Shown here piece by piece: positions 48,888 to 57,300 of a DNA stretch of 59,052 nt. Origin of the DNA: a virus; IMG/VR virus record IMGVR_UViG_3300025030_000115, positions 1 to 59,052 of that record; one strand, 5' to 3'. How positions within the stretch are numbered: position 1 is the first letter of the stretch; each line of letters begins with the position of its first letter. Position numbers and translations under genes: made by a program. The notes under the pieces were generated by a model. That model saw only the letters and a program-made list of their open reading frames with translations, was not told the origin of the DNA and did not search any database.

Positions 48888-51800
48888 TTAAGTTATTCTA
48901 GCCGGTACTGGGTTAGCTACTTGCAATGTTTTTGGAGCAGACTCTCTTCCTAACCTATCTACTGCAATTACAGTAATACTGAAAGTTCTAACTGGCCTAC
49001 CTGCTCCGTCCACGTAATTTTGTTCGTACTTATAGTCGTAATGCTCATCATAAACCTTAGTGCTATGTCTCACAGAACCATCGGCATTCTTAATGGTTAT
49101 CTGGTATTCCTTCAACCAAGAATCCGCCGTGGCTGTTGCTAGGGCACTGTCGGTAGCTAGATCGTTGAGATTGAAGTCAACTACAGCAGGCTTCCGCCAA
49201 GTGAATTTAGCATCCTTCCCCGCAAACTCCGTAGTATTTCCCTGCCCAACTAACTGAAGACCCTTAATGCCCTTTATAAATTCCGCGTTGTCTATATACG
49301 GAGTTATGTAGAGGGTGTAGTAAGGAGTAAACTCAGTATCTCTTAGCGCCTCGGCTATACTCTGTCTAGTACCATCTGTGTAAACTGAGATACAGATGAA
49401 CTGGTATTCTCCTTCTACAGTTATCTCAGGAATGTTGACTACTCCGGTTTTGTCTATAGGAGTCTCTGAGTAAACTCCGTTAATCCCATAATAGACTATA
49501 ACTCCAGCCCACCCTAACTGAACAGGTTTTGAGTAGTAAACTCTAGCACCTGTCTTTAAGTTACCTGTAGAATCAACGTAGACGGTAGATTCAACAAGCA
49601 CATTCTTAACTGACCTCTTGATGGTATCTAAGCTGCTGTAGTTAGGCATCACTATAATTGGTAGGTCAGTAATGTCATCAGCGTCTGTGTAAATCTCGTC
49701 AAGGTACTCTACACAGGTAACTTCTATAACTTCGTCTTTGTCCCTTTTAAGAGAAATTATTTTAAAGGGCTTTATGGTGTTTGTAATGTCACCTACAATA
49801 TACAAATCATCCTTCGCTGGGGTATTTACAGGTAGTTCGTCTAAGGTAAATTCTCTGCAGATGCCCGTATTACTTGGCGTAACCGCAAATATCTCTGGAG
49901 ACTTGCCTTTACAAACTAACTGCATAGAGTATAAAACAGAAACATCCGAGCTAATTTCTACATCATCACTTACAGTTATTAGTCTGGTCTCTACATCGTA
50001 ACTTACCACCCTCCCGCCAAATCCCCACTGAGGGACGTCGTGCTGTACACCTATCACGTCCCCTACCGTAGATAGCAATCCATAAGTAGAAGTTTTAAAA
50101 GAAACAGAAGTAGTTAAGAGCTGACCAACCCTGAGAGCATATTTAGCAAGTGACTTAGCTTGATTCTCTTCGGTAACGCCAATCAACTGCAAGGTCTTTT
50201 TGCTTTCTTCCTTAGTAATGTCTAGCTGGTAATCTGGATCTTCAAGTATCAAGGTATCCTGATCGTAGTCCTTCTCTTTATTATTGAACTGGACTTCATA
50301 TACGTTAGGAAGTTGCTTGAAAGACATACCTGTTTCGACATACTCTTTAATGTTGCTCATGTTAAAGAGTTGGCTTATAGGTTTGGGTCTATCAATGTCT
50401 ATGAAAACTACCCCTTCAGTGTAGTACAAGGTAGCTCTCATCGAAGCACAAATAATAGTCAACCATTCAATAGCTGTCTTGGATTGGTCTATTACTATGT
50501 TTAGGCTGAATCTTGGTCTGGCGGATTCGTAAGCAGGGTCGTTTATATCAGTTATTACGTTACCTTCTCTCGTTACCCTAGCGTCACAGTACTGAGCCAT
50601 TATGTAAAAATTGGCCAACATTATTCCGGCTTTAGAAGGTAAAATTTTAAAGTAATCTTTAAGGCCATACCTAGAGTTAGTTATCAGATCGTACAAGCAC
50701 CACACAGGGTTGTCAGTCCACTGCTTGTCTGGTTGAAATTCACCCGTAAAACTGCCAGCCATGTACCTTCTAGTTCCATTATAATTTACCGGAACTTTGA
50801 CCTTAGTACCCTGAATTATGGACGTTACGTTAGGTAACCCCCCAGAAATGTATTCAGTAGCTTTTATAGATAAGCCCATTAAGGCTGTGTGAGGGTACAC
50901 TAAAGATTCATTGACAACTTCCACTAAATCTTTTACGTATATGGCGTCTTGGATAAGAAGATCGTCTATGTTAGATTTAGTCTCCCTCACCACAAGCAAA
51001 TCGTAGGTAGCTACTTCAGACATTGGCAGAGCTACTGAATATTCTAAGGAAGATTTGGTCTTTCCTTTCATCGTAGCTGCTTTGAATTTTTCAGTAGTAC
51101 CGTTTTCGTAGTGAGTTGTGAAGAATTCCTCGTCTGTCTTTTTCCAGTAGATTTTTAAATCTACTGAGGTTTCTTTTATATCTCCGCCAGAACTTTTATA
51201 AAGAACTGGCGCGGTGAAGTTAACAATTACTTTATCTACTGGTATACTAGTGGTCATTACAAGACCGTTGATACTTACTACTCCAGCAGGGCTTATAGAG
51301 CCTTCGGTGTCATTTGCGACCAAAAGATTGTAATCGGTAGAGTTACTTACTTGATTAAAGTTTTTCATTACAGGGCCGGTGTCAGAAGATATGGTTCCGG
51401 CTTCCTGTATTGTATATTTAGAAACGTAGAAGGCTTCTGGAATATATTGTATCTCCGGGCTGTAAACCCCATCTACCCAAGAGTTATACTCATAACTTAG
51501 CATTGCGGTTTCTACTACTTTTATTTTGTAAACTCCAGGATTGACGAAATTTACAGTAAACTTTTTAGGCGGATTGTTTTTCTCATACTTAGCAGTGAAG
51601 TCGTAGAATTTTGTGTAGTCGGAGGCATCTGAAGCTAACTTATAGTACACCCTAAAGCCATAACTTATAAATAATATCTTAGGCAGAGATACCCTAGACA
51701 GTTGTAATTCAACGCTGGTAGCCGTAGTCTCTAGGGTTCTTTCCCAACCTGTTGCGGTGATTATAGCTTGTGTCTCTGGGGTGACTACGCTAGTGGCGTC

Positions 51801-52568
51801 CACAGCAGTTACTAAAGCGCTAGAAGGTGCGGGTTGTAATTTACTACCGTACCTGTAAAGTGCCTCTATGTCCGAGGAAGGAAATGTGTAGGCTCTCCTT
51901 CCGTTTATCTCTAAAGAGTTTGGGTCGATAGAATTGATTTCGCCTTCACAAAGACCTAGTTGAAGTCTTAGCCAACTAGTGTTTCCTACTGCCCCAGTAC
52001 CTATAACGTCATTGTATGCGTTCAGTATGTGCCCACCTACACGATGAGTCCCATAAACAATACCTATCGGAGTACCTAAGACGGTAGTATTTTTGATGCC
52101 AGAGAAAGTGTATGTAGCGGAGGTATTGTTTCCAGAGTCAAAGGTTGGTAGCGATGGCGTCCCTGCTATGAGTTCACCTACCCCGCCTAGGGCCATACCA
52201 GCGCCCATCAAAGCAAGACCCGGACCCCAAGTAGCTCCCCAGTTGAATAAGCCAATAGCCATTAGAGCAGCGCCGGCAATGATCCTACCTACAGCACTTT
52301 CTCCATAAGGCACATCACAGCCTACTTCAAGTATATCTTCAGAACCAACCTTTCGGTGTATTTCCTTTACTTCTGTTATGTATTCTCCGTTTAATTTAAA
52401 AGAAGTCTTATCAGCTTCCTTACCATTATCTGCCACCAAAAATACATGCAGTTGAGGATAATCATTTAAAAGACTCTCTAACACAACACGCAGAGAATCG
52501 CCTTTGACCTCTATAGTTTCCTGAAAACTTGTATATTTAAAAAAGTATGGATCAAATTTAATTATCAT
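48888..52568 (-). CDS. Tail tip attachment protein, fused I/J type (1226 aa)
   Basis: The N-terminus (about 1-85) is a beta-grasp domain like lambda gpI, followed by a Gly/Ala-rich hydrophobic stretch (AGAALMAIGLFNW...ALMGAGMALGG). The remainder is gpJ-like: VLGTPIGIVYGTHRVGGHIL, WLRLQLGLCEGEI, ITNSRYGLKDYF and a run of beta and fibronectin-like domains. So the I and J roles appear joined in one protein. I start at ATG 52568, with AAGGA upstream; a frame start 54 bases earlier would overlap the NlpC gene too far. Recognises host and forms the tail tip. Confidence 0.85.
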   Translation of the reverse strand: MIIKFDPYFFKYTSFQETIEVKGDSLRVVLESLLNDYPQLHVFLVADNGKEADKTSFKLNGEYITEVKEIHRKVGSEDILEVGCDVPYGESAVGRIIAGAALMAIGLFNWGATWGPGLALMGAGMALGGVGELIAGTPSLPTFDSGNNTSATYTFSGIKNTTVLGTPIGIVYGTHRVGGHILNAYNDVIGTGAVGNTSWLRLQLGLCEGEINSIDPNSLEINGRRAYTFPSSDIEALYRYGSKLQPAPSSALVTAVDATSVVTPETQAIITATGWERTLETTATSVELQLSRVSLPKILFISYGFRVYYKLASDASDYTKFYDFTAKYEKNNPPKKFTVNFVNPGVYKIKVVETAMLSYEYNSWVDGVYSPEIQYIPEAFYVSKYTIQEAGTISSDTGPVMKNFNQVSNSTDYNLLVANDTEGSISPAGVVSINGLVMTTSIPVDKVIVNFTAPVLYKSSGGDIKETSVDLKIYWKKTDEEFFTTHYENGTTEKFKAATMKGKTKSSLEYSVALPMSEVATYDLLVVRETKSNIDDLLIQDAIYVKDLVEVVNESLVYPHTALMGLSIKATEYISGGLPNVTSIIQGTKVKVPVNYNGTRRYMAGSFTGEFQPDKQWTDNPVWCLYDLITNSRYGLKDYFKILPSKAGIMLANFYIMAQYCDARVTREGNVITDINDPAYESARPRFSLNIVIDQSKTAIEWLTIICASMRATLYYTEGVVFIDIDRPKPISQLFNMSNIKEYVETGMSFKQLPNVYEVQFNNKEKDYDQDTLILEDPDYQLDITKEESKKTLQLIGVTEENQAKSLAKYALRVGQLLTTSVSFKTSTYGLLSTVGDVIGVQHDVPQWGFGGRVVSYDVETRLITVSDDVEISSDVSVLYSMQLVCKGKSPEIFAVTPSNTGICREFTLDELPVNTPAKDDLYIVGDITNTIKPFKIISLKRDKDEVIEVTCVEYLDEIYTDADDITDLPIIVMPNYSSLDTIKRSVKNVLVESTVYVDSTGNLKTGARVYYSKPVQLGWAGVIVYYGINGVYSETPIDKTGVVNIPEITVEGEYQFICISVYTDGTRQSIAEALRDTEFTPYYTLYITPYIDNAEFIKGIKGLQLVGQGNTTEFAGKDAKFTWRKPAVVDFNLNDLATDSALATATADSWLKEYQITIKNADGSVRHSTKVYDEHYDYKYEQNYVDGAGRPVRTFSITVIAVDRLGRESAPKTLQVANPVPARIT

Positions 52569-52962
52569 TTTGATTATCCTTGTGCCTGAGTATGCAATGT
52601 ATCTTGCCATACCACTGACCACTTTTGTAAGAATGAACTGCTGTGCCTATTTTAGTGGTATGTATGAAATACTCAGAATCTATTATTACGCCTAGATGCT
52701 TAGGGATTCTGTGTTCAATTAAAACTACTACATCGCCTTTCCTCGGAGAGTCGGGTATCTTAAAGAAACCTTCAGACTCATAACGGGCAAGTATCAGGTT
52801 GTCCTTTAGATTAAACCAGTCCTCAACATAATCAGCGTCTGGAAGGTCTATTCCGAATTCCTTAGAGTAAATGAGTTTGACCAGTCTGTAGCAATCAGCA
52901 CCTTCTCCGACGCCAGAACCTCTAAACTTATACGGAATTTTCAAATACTCTAAGTAATTCAT
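52558..52962 (-). CDS. NlpC/P60-type tail assembly peptidase (gpK C-terminal-like)
   Basis: GVGEGADCYRLV carries the catalytic Cys24 and PKHLGVIID the His89, as in NlpC/P60 cysteine peptidases. In lambda this domain is the second half of gpK; here it is a gene of its own. It may cut tail-tip proteins or peptidoglycan. It overlaps the tail-tip start by 11 bases. Confidence 0.85.
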   Translation of the reverse strand: MNYLEYLKIPYKFRGSGVGEGADCYRLVKLIYSKEFGIDLPDADYVEDWFNLKDNLILARYESEGFFKIPDSPRKGDVVVLIEHRIPKHLGVIIDSEYFIHTTKIGTAVHSYKSGQWYGKIHCILRHKDNQNDN

Positions 52963-52963
52963 G

Positions 52964-53605
52964 TTAGAAATTTATCCTTCTGGTTTGTGTAGGAATCCCA
53001 GGGAAGCCTCCGAACCTAGCCTCGTTACCCTTCTGCCTACAGCTATCTAAGTCTTTAGTGCAGGTACTCTCAGCCCCCGCGTACATGCAAGTTTCTGGAT
53101 CTTTGAATCTCCAGTAACACATGTGAGTGAACCTTCGTCTAGGAATTTTTATACTAAAGTCACACACAGGGTCTAACTGAAATTGTACGGTCTGGTCTGT
53201 AGCAGTGTAGCTGTCAATTATAAAAGAGTCTTCTACGCAAGACAAAGGATCTGGAGACTCACCTGAATCCAGAAAACGCTCAAAGACAGTCTTAACTTCT
53301 ACACGAATTCCCCTTAAGCCTTTAAACTGTTGTAAGTAAGCCTGAAAGGTTCTCTCTGGGTTTGCCACAACAAGACTTGCTTTACTTATCTCTCCGGTCC
53401 CGGTCATCTCTATACCATTAAAAATGACCGGAAACTTTATGTAGGTAACTCCATCATAAATTACATCTTCATTTGCATCTACTATATTTATGCTAGTAGG
53501 TTCAGGAGTCGTAGGAATATCCATAAAAGTGATTAGATGATAAAGTTGGCCTTGTTCTGTTTTAGTAGTTTCTTCTCTAAATAATGCGCTTAAGTCTCTA
53601 GCCAT
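52964..53605 (-). CDS. Minor tail protein L-like
   Basis: Belongs to the phage tail L family: YHLITFMDIP, VIYDGVTYIKFPV, FQLDPVCDFSIKIPRRRFTHMCYWRFKD and a final Cys set (MCYW, ETCMYAG, STCTKD, DSCRQKG). In lambda gpL four cysteines bind a 4Fe-4S cluster; the same arrangement seems present. It helps initiate the tail tip. Overlaps the JAB gene by 16 bases. Confidence 0.88.
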   Translation of the reverse strand: MARDLSALFREETTKTEQGQLYHLITFMDIPTTPEPTSINIVDANEDVIYDGVTYIKFPVIFNGIEMTGTGEISKASLVVANPERTFQAYLQQFKGLRGIRVEVKTVFERFLDSGESPDPLSCVEDSFIIDSYTATDQTVQFQLDPVCDFSIKIPRRRFTHMCYWRFKDPETCMYAGAESTCTKDLDSCRQKGNEARFGGFPGIPTQTRRINF

Positions 53606-53895
53606 AAATAATCATCCTTTGTTACTATCAGAAATTTGTAAGGAAACCTTTTAGCAGTTTCTAGGTCTGCCTCGGAAGGTTTGCAATTATAAGGATGTGT
53701 GTGCCATATAGCAACCACCCTAGCACCTGAATTTAAAAGACTAAACCAACTGAACTTATCAAACACAAACGCATCTTTATTTCTGGACACATTTGCAATC
53801 TCAACTGTGGTTCCGTCCCCTAAAATTACCCCGCACCTTTCGCTTACTAAATTTGATAGTGCTTGTAATTTTCTAAGTGATTCCTCAGAAAGCAT
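53590..53895 (-). CDS. JAB/MPN metalloprotease-like tail protein (gpK N-terminal-like)
   Basis: JAMM signature: Glu19 (SERCGVI) and HTHPYNCKPSEAD (His65, His67, Asp77). In lambda gpK this domain is fused with NlpC/P60. Here the two halves are separate genes with L between them. At 101 aa it is a bare domain. Start TAATG overlaps the M-like gene stop. Confidence 0.88.
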   Translation of the reverse strand: MLSEESLRKLQALSNLVSERCGVILGDGTTVEIANVSRNKDAFVFDKFSWFSLLNSGARVVAIWHTHPYNCKPSEADLETAKRFPYKFLIVTKDDYLWLET

Positions 53896-54272
53896 TACAG
53901 AACCTCTTCTAGTTGAACGTCCAAGGAGTATAGAGGAGTCTTGAAGTTATGTGCGAAACTCTTAGCAGCAAAGGCTTCCATTTTAAACCTCACAGTGAAC
54001 TCTTCTTTACTTACGGGGTCAGTCCATTTAAACGCCGAGTAAGAACCTTTCCTAGCTATGTAAAAGTCTTTCAAGGTTTTGTACTGAGTGTCTGTAAGTG
54101 CCTTGTAGGAAAAGTCGAAGGTTTGCTTAAGTCTACCTTTTGGCCGGACTTCCTCAATCCCGCTGTCTGACACAAATGAGATGTTATTGCTCTTAATTCC
54201 ATAAGAAACAGGAAGCGAACAATTGGGCATAGGCTTTCCTGTAGTTGTGTCGGTAGTTGGGTACGTTTCCAT
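53895..54272 (-). CDS. Minor tail protein M-like
   Basis: Matches the Phage_min_tail family: YKALTDTQYKTLKDFYIARKG, SYSAFKWTDPVSKEEFTVRFK and a final YSLDVQLEEVL. It stands just after the tape measure gene, as M does in lambda. It has its own promoter (copy C) after the tape measure terminator. The start follows AGGAGAGAAT. Confidence 0.87.
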   Translation of the reverse strand: METYPTTDTTTGKPMPNCSLPVSYGIKSNNISFVSDSGIEEVRPKGRLKQTFDFSYKALTDTQYKTLKDFYIARKGSYSAFKWTDPVSKEEFTVRFKMEAFAAKSFAHNFKTPLYSLDVQLEEVL

Positions 54273-54302
54273 ATTCTCTCCTGTACTATGTCTTTCTACT
54301 CT

Positions 54303-54334
54303 ATTATATACAAAATGGTTCAGTATTTTATTAC
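54303..54334 (-). promoter_or_regulatory. Phage-type promoter GTAATA-N18-TATATAAT (copy C)
   Basis: On the minus strand GTAATA starts at 54334 and TATATAAT covers 54310-54303, then AG and AGTAGAAA. It lies 31 bases before the M-like start and just after the tape measure terminator, so it should drive the tail-tip operon. Confidence 0.77.
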
Positions 54335-54349
54335 TTGAGCAAAGAAAAA

Positions 54350-54375
54350 CCCTACTAAATTTTTGTTTAGTAGGG
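54350..54375 (-). terminator. Rho-independent terminator after the tape measure gene
   Basis: On the minus strand TTTAGTAGGG pairs with its complement (54366-54375 with 54350-54359), a 10-bp perfect stem with a 6-base loop, then TTTTTCTTTG. It ends the tape measure transcript just before promoter C. Confidence 0.88.
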
Positions 54376-54385
54376 GTTATTTAAT

Positions 54386-57300
54386 TTAACCTAAAGCCAT
54401 TTTTATAGTCTTTAACGTAGAACCTCTTTTAATAATATCTAAGTTGATTACGTTAATTATTTGAGCGTCGGTGGTCTGAGGAATATCATCAGGATTTACT
54501 ACGTTAACTATCTGAATCGTTCCAGCTAACCCACCCCCAGAAGGGTTTCCGCTGCTATTAGAAGAACCGCCTACCAAACCGCCAGTAGCCATTTTCCTAA
54601 TCTTGCCCATGTTAAGGTCATCCATGAAAGTAACTCCCAAGGATCTTACTACATCAGCCTTAACAACATACTCGTCAGGCATTGCCATGATGGGCACAGA
54701 GTCAATTCCGGGAGTTCCGCCTACTACTCTACCACCACCAGCGAACTTAGGGGCACTTAAACCATTAGCTCCTAATGTATAAGTTCCTGTGCTAGTAGAG
54801 GAAGACATAGCAGACCCTCCCCCACTACCCGCGCTTGACCCAAACAACCCCACTAACTGCTCTGCTGCCCAAATCACCATAAGTTTGATGTAGTACTTCT
54901 GAAGCTGACCAGCAATGTCCTGCATTACTTCCCCTAGAGTCTGTCTGAAAGACTTCCAGCTCCACTCCAGTTTGGACAATTTGCTTATGGATTGGTCTAG
55001 CAAATCAACCATTCCGTTCAGACCTGTATTTACAACCCCCAAGCCTAATTCTTCAGAATTACTTTTTACATCACCCATCCCAATAAGACCTTGAGAAGCG
55101 CCTTTCTTGAAGTTTGCTACGGGACCAGTCTCAGCTTCTTCCTTTCTTTTCCTTCTTATGGTTTCTTCCAGCTCTTTAATTTCTTCTAAAGATTCTGTTA
55201 TGAGGATGTACCTGTTAAGCTGTTTGTCCAAAACCTCCTTGTCTATGTCTGTCTTAACCATAGCAGCTTCCAAAGTTTCTATCTCAGTCTGGTAAGCTTT
55301 AGCTTTGGATTCCGTATTGGCTATCTGTGCGTCTAATATACCAAGTTCAGCTTCTCTTACCTCTGAAGAAGTTTTGGCTAAGTCTTTTTCTAATTCTAGC
55401 CTTTTGGTAGTATTTGCTAGAAGTTTGTCAGCGGCTTTTACATCTTTGTCAGAAGTGTAGAGTTCTTCTTTTTCCTTCTTCTTTTTAAGATCTGGAATTT
55501 TTGCGTTTCTAAGATCACTTCCATCACTCGCTAAATAACCTTGAGCGTCCACGACCGGATCTATACTTCTCGTATAGGCGGTAGGGTCACGTTTAATAAG
55601 ATCCTCGTATTTCTTTTTGTTCAGCTTTCCTTCTTCTGTTTTTGGAAATACGAAGGGGTCTGGCTTAGAAGGATCGTACTCAGCGCCTATGTACGTAGCT
55701 TGTTTTATGTTCTGTTCTTCTTTAAACGCCTTGAGGGTTTTTACAGTTAAATTTCTGATCTGCTCCTGAATAGCCTTCTTCTTTTCTTCATACAGAGCAG
55801 GATCGGTTTCTCCTTTAATGTCTTCCATAGCCGTAGCTAGTTCTGTTTCGAGTGACTTTAAAAGTTTCTGCTGAAGTAATTTAGCGTTGTCATTTCTGAA
55901 CCTACGCGCTGCTTCGTCTTGGTCAATTCCAGTAGGCCCGTTATTGTTAAAACGATCACCTATGCCCGGAGTTGGAGTCTTCTTGGTGTCAGACTTAGGC
56001 ATCTCGTAGGGCTTACCTTTTTTCATAGTACTGAAATTAAGGTCGTAAATGTCGTAAGTAGCATTGGGGTCTGTAGGCTCCCAACCAGAACCTGCGGCTA
56101 GTGCTGTGGAAGCCCTATCCATGTTGTCACGGTTGTTCGGGTCTGCACTGAACTGCGCCTTCCTATCTTCTCTCTTCTTATTGAAAATTTCCTGTATAGT
56201 CTCTTGATTAAGAACCTTATCACCAGACCGTAAAGGATACCCTCTTTTTTTAAGGGACGCTAATGCCTCTCTCTCCTGCTGGGCATATTCAGCCATGTCC
56301 TCATCGTAACTATTCCCTAATCCGCCCCAAGTTTTTTTAGCCTTAGCTCTATTCAAAGCACCTATAGTAGAGTTATATTTACTAAGATTCATATCAGACA
56401 TTTTTTCCATCTGATCGTTGGCTTTTTTAATGGACTCTGCAAGTTGCCCATACTTAGTTACAGAAGTATCTATGACACCATGTAGAGAGGGGGTGGTTCT
56501 AACTAGTTTCTCAAGTTCCTCTCTATGCTCTCGGGTAATTGTGTTGTTAAGTTCTCCCGCCTGAGTAGCCTTCCCATACATATCAGTGATGACTTGAAAA
56601 GCCCTCTGTGTATCACTCATATCTTTGGTCAGCTTTCTGAACTCTCGGTTAGCCTTCTCAGTTTCTGGAGAGAGACTTCCGAATTTAGCTATCAAAGCAG
56701 TTAATGCTATCCCTGCTAACGAAAGCCAGATTGTTAGAGGGTTGCTTGCTGTGAAAGCAATCAAAGCAGCTCTACAGGTATACACAGCAGTTCCTACAGC
56801 CAATAGAGCAGAAGCGACAGCTAAGACCTTTCCTTCGGTAGTCATCAAGCCACGAGTTATGTTAAGTAACGCTTGATACCCTACTCCGATTATACCGTTA
56901 AACTCAGTAATAGAGCCTATCAACTGCACGAAGGTCTGACGCAGAATATTCATTTTAGCGCCAACGCCTTCCATGACTTTACTATAGGCAACTAGAGAAG
57001 CATTTCCAAGAGATACGTTCCTTTCCATCTCTTTGAAATACTCAGCTCCCGCCGTAACTGCCGCAGAAACAGAACGCCCAGCAATCTGCCCAAACCCCTT
57101 GAGCAAGTCTTGAACAGGTATTGCCTTGCCCCCGTCAGCAGTTTGTAATGTCTTTATAATCTCACTAAATTTGTGAAGGCGAGGGTTTAACTGATCTAAC
57201 TCAAGGTTGTATGCTTTAGCTAAATCCTTAACACCCTTGGTAGGAGCCATAAGACGCGTAAGCAACTGACCTGTACCAGTACCAATAGTAGAAGCTTTAA

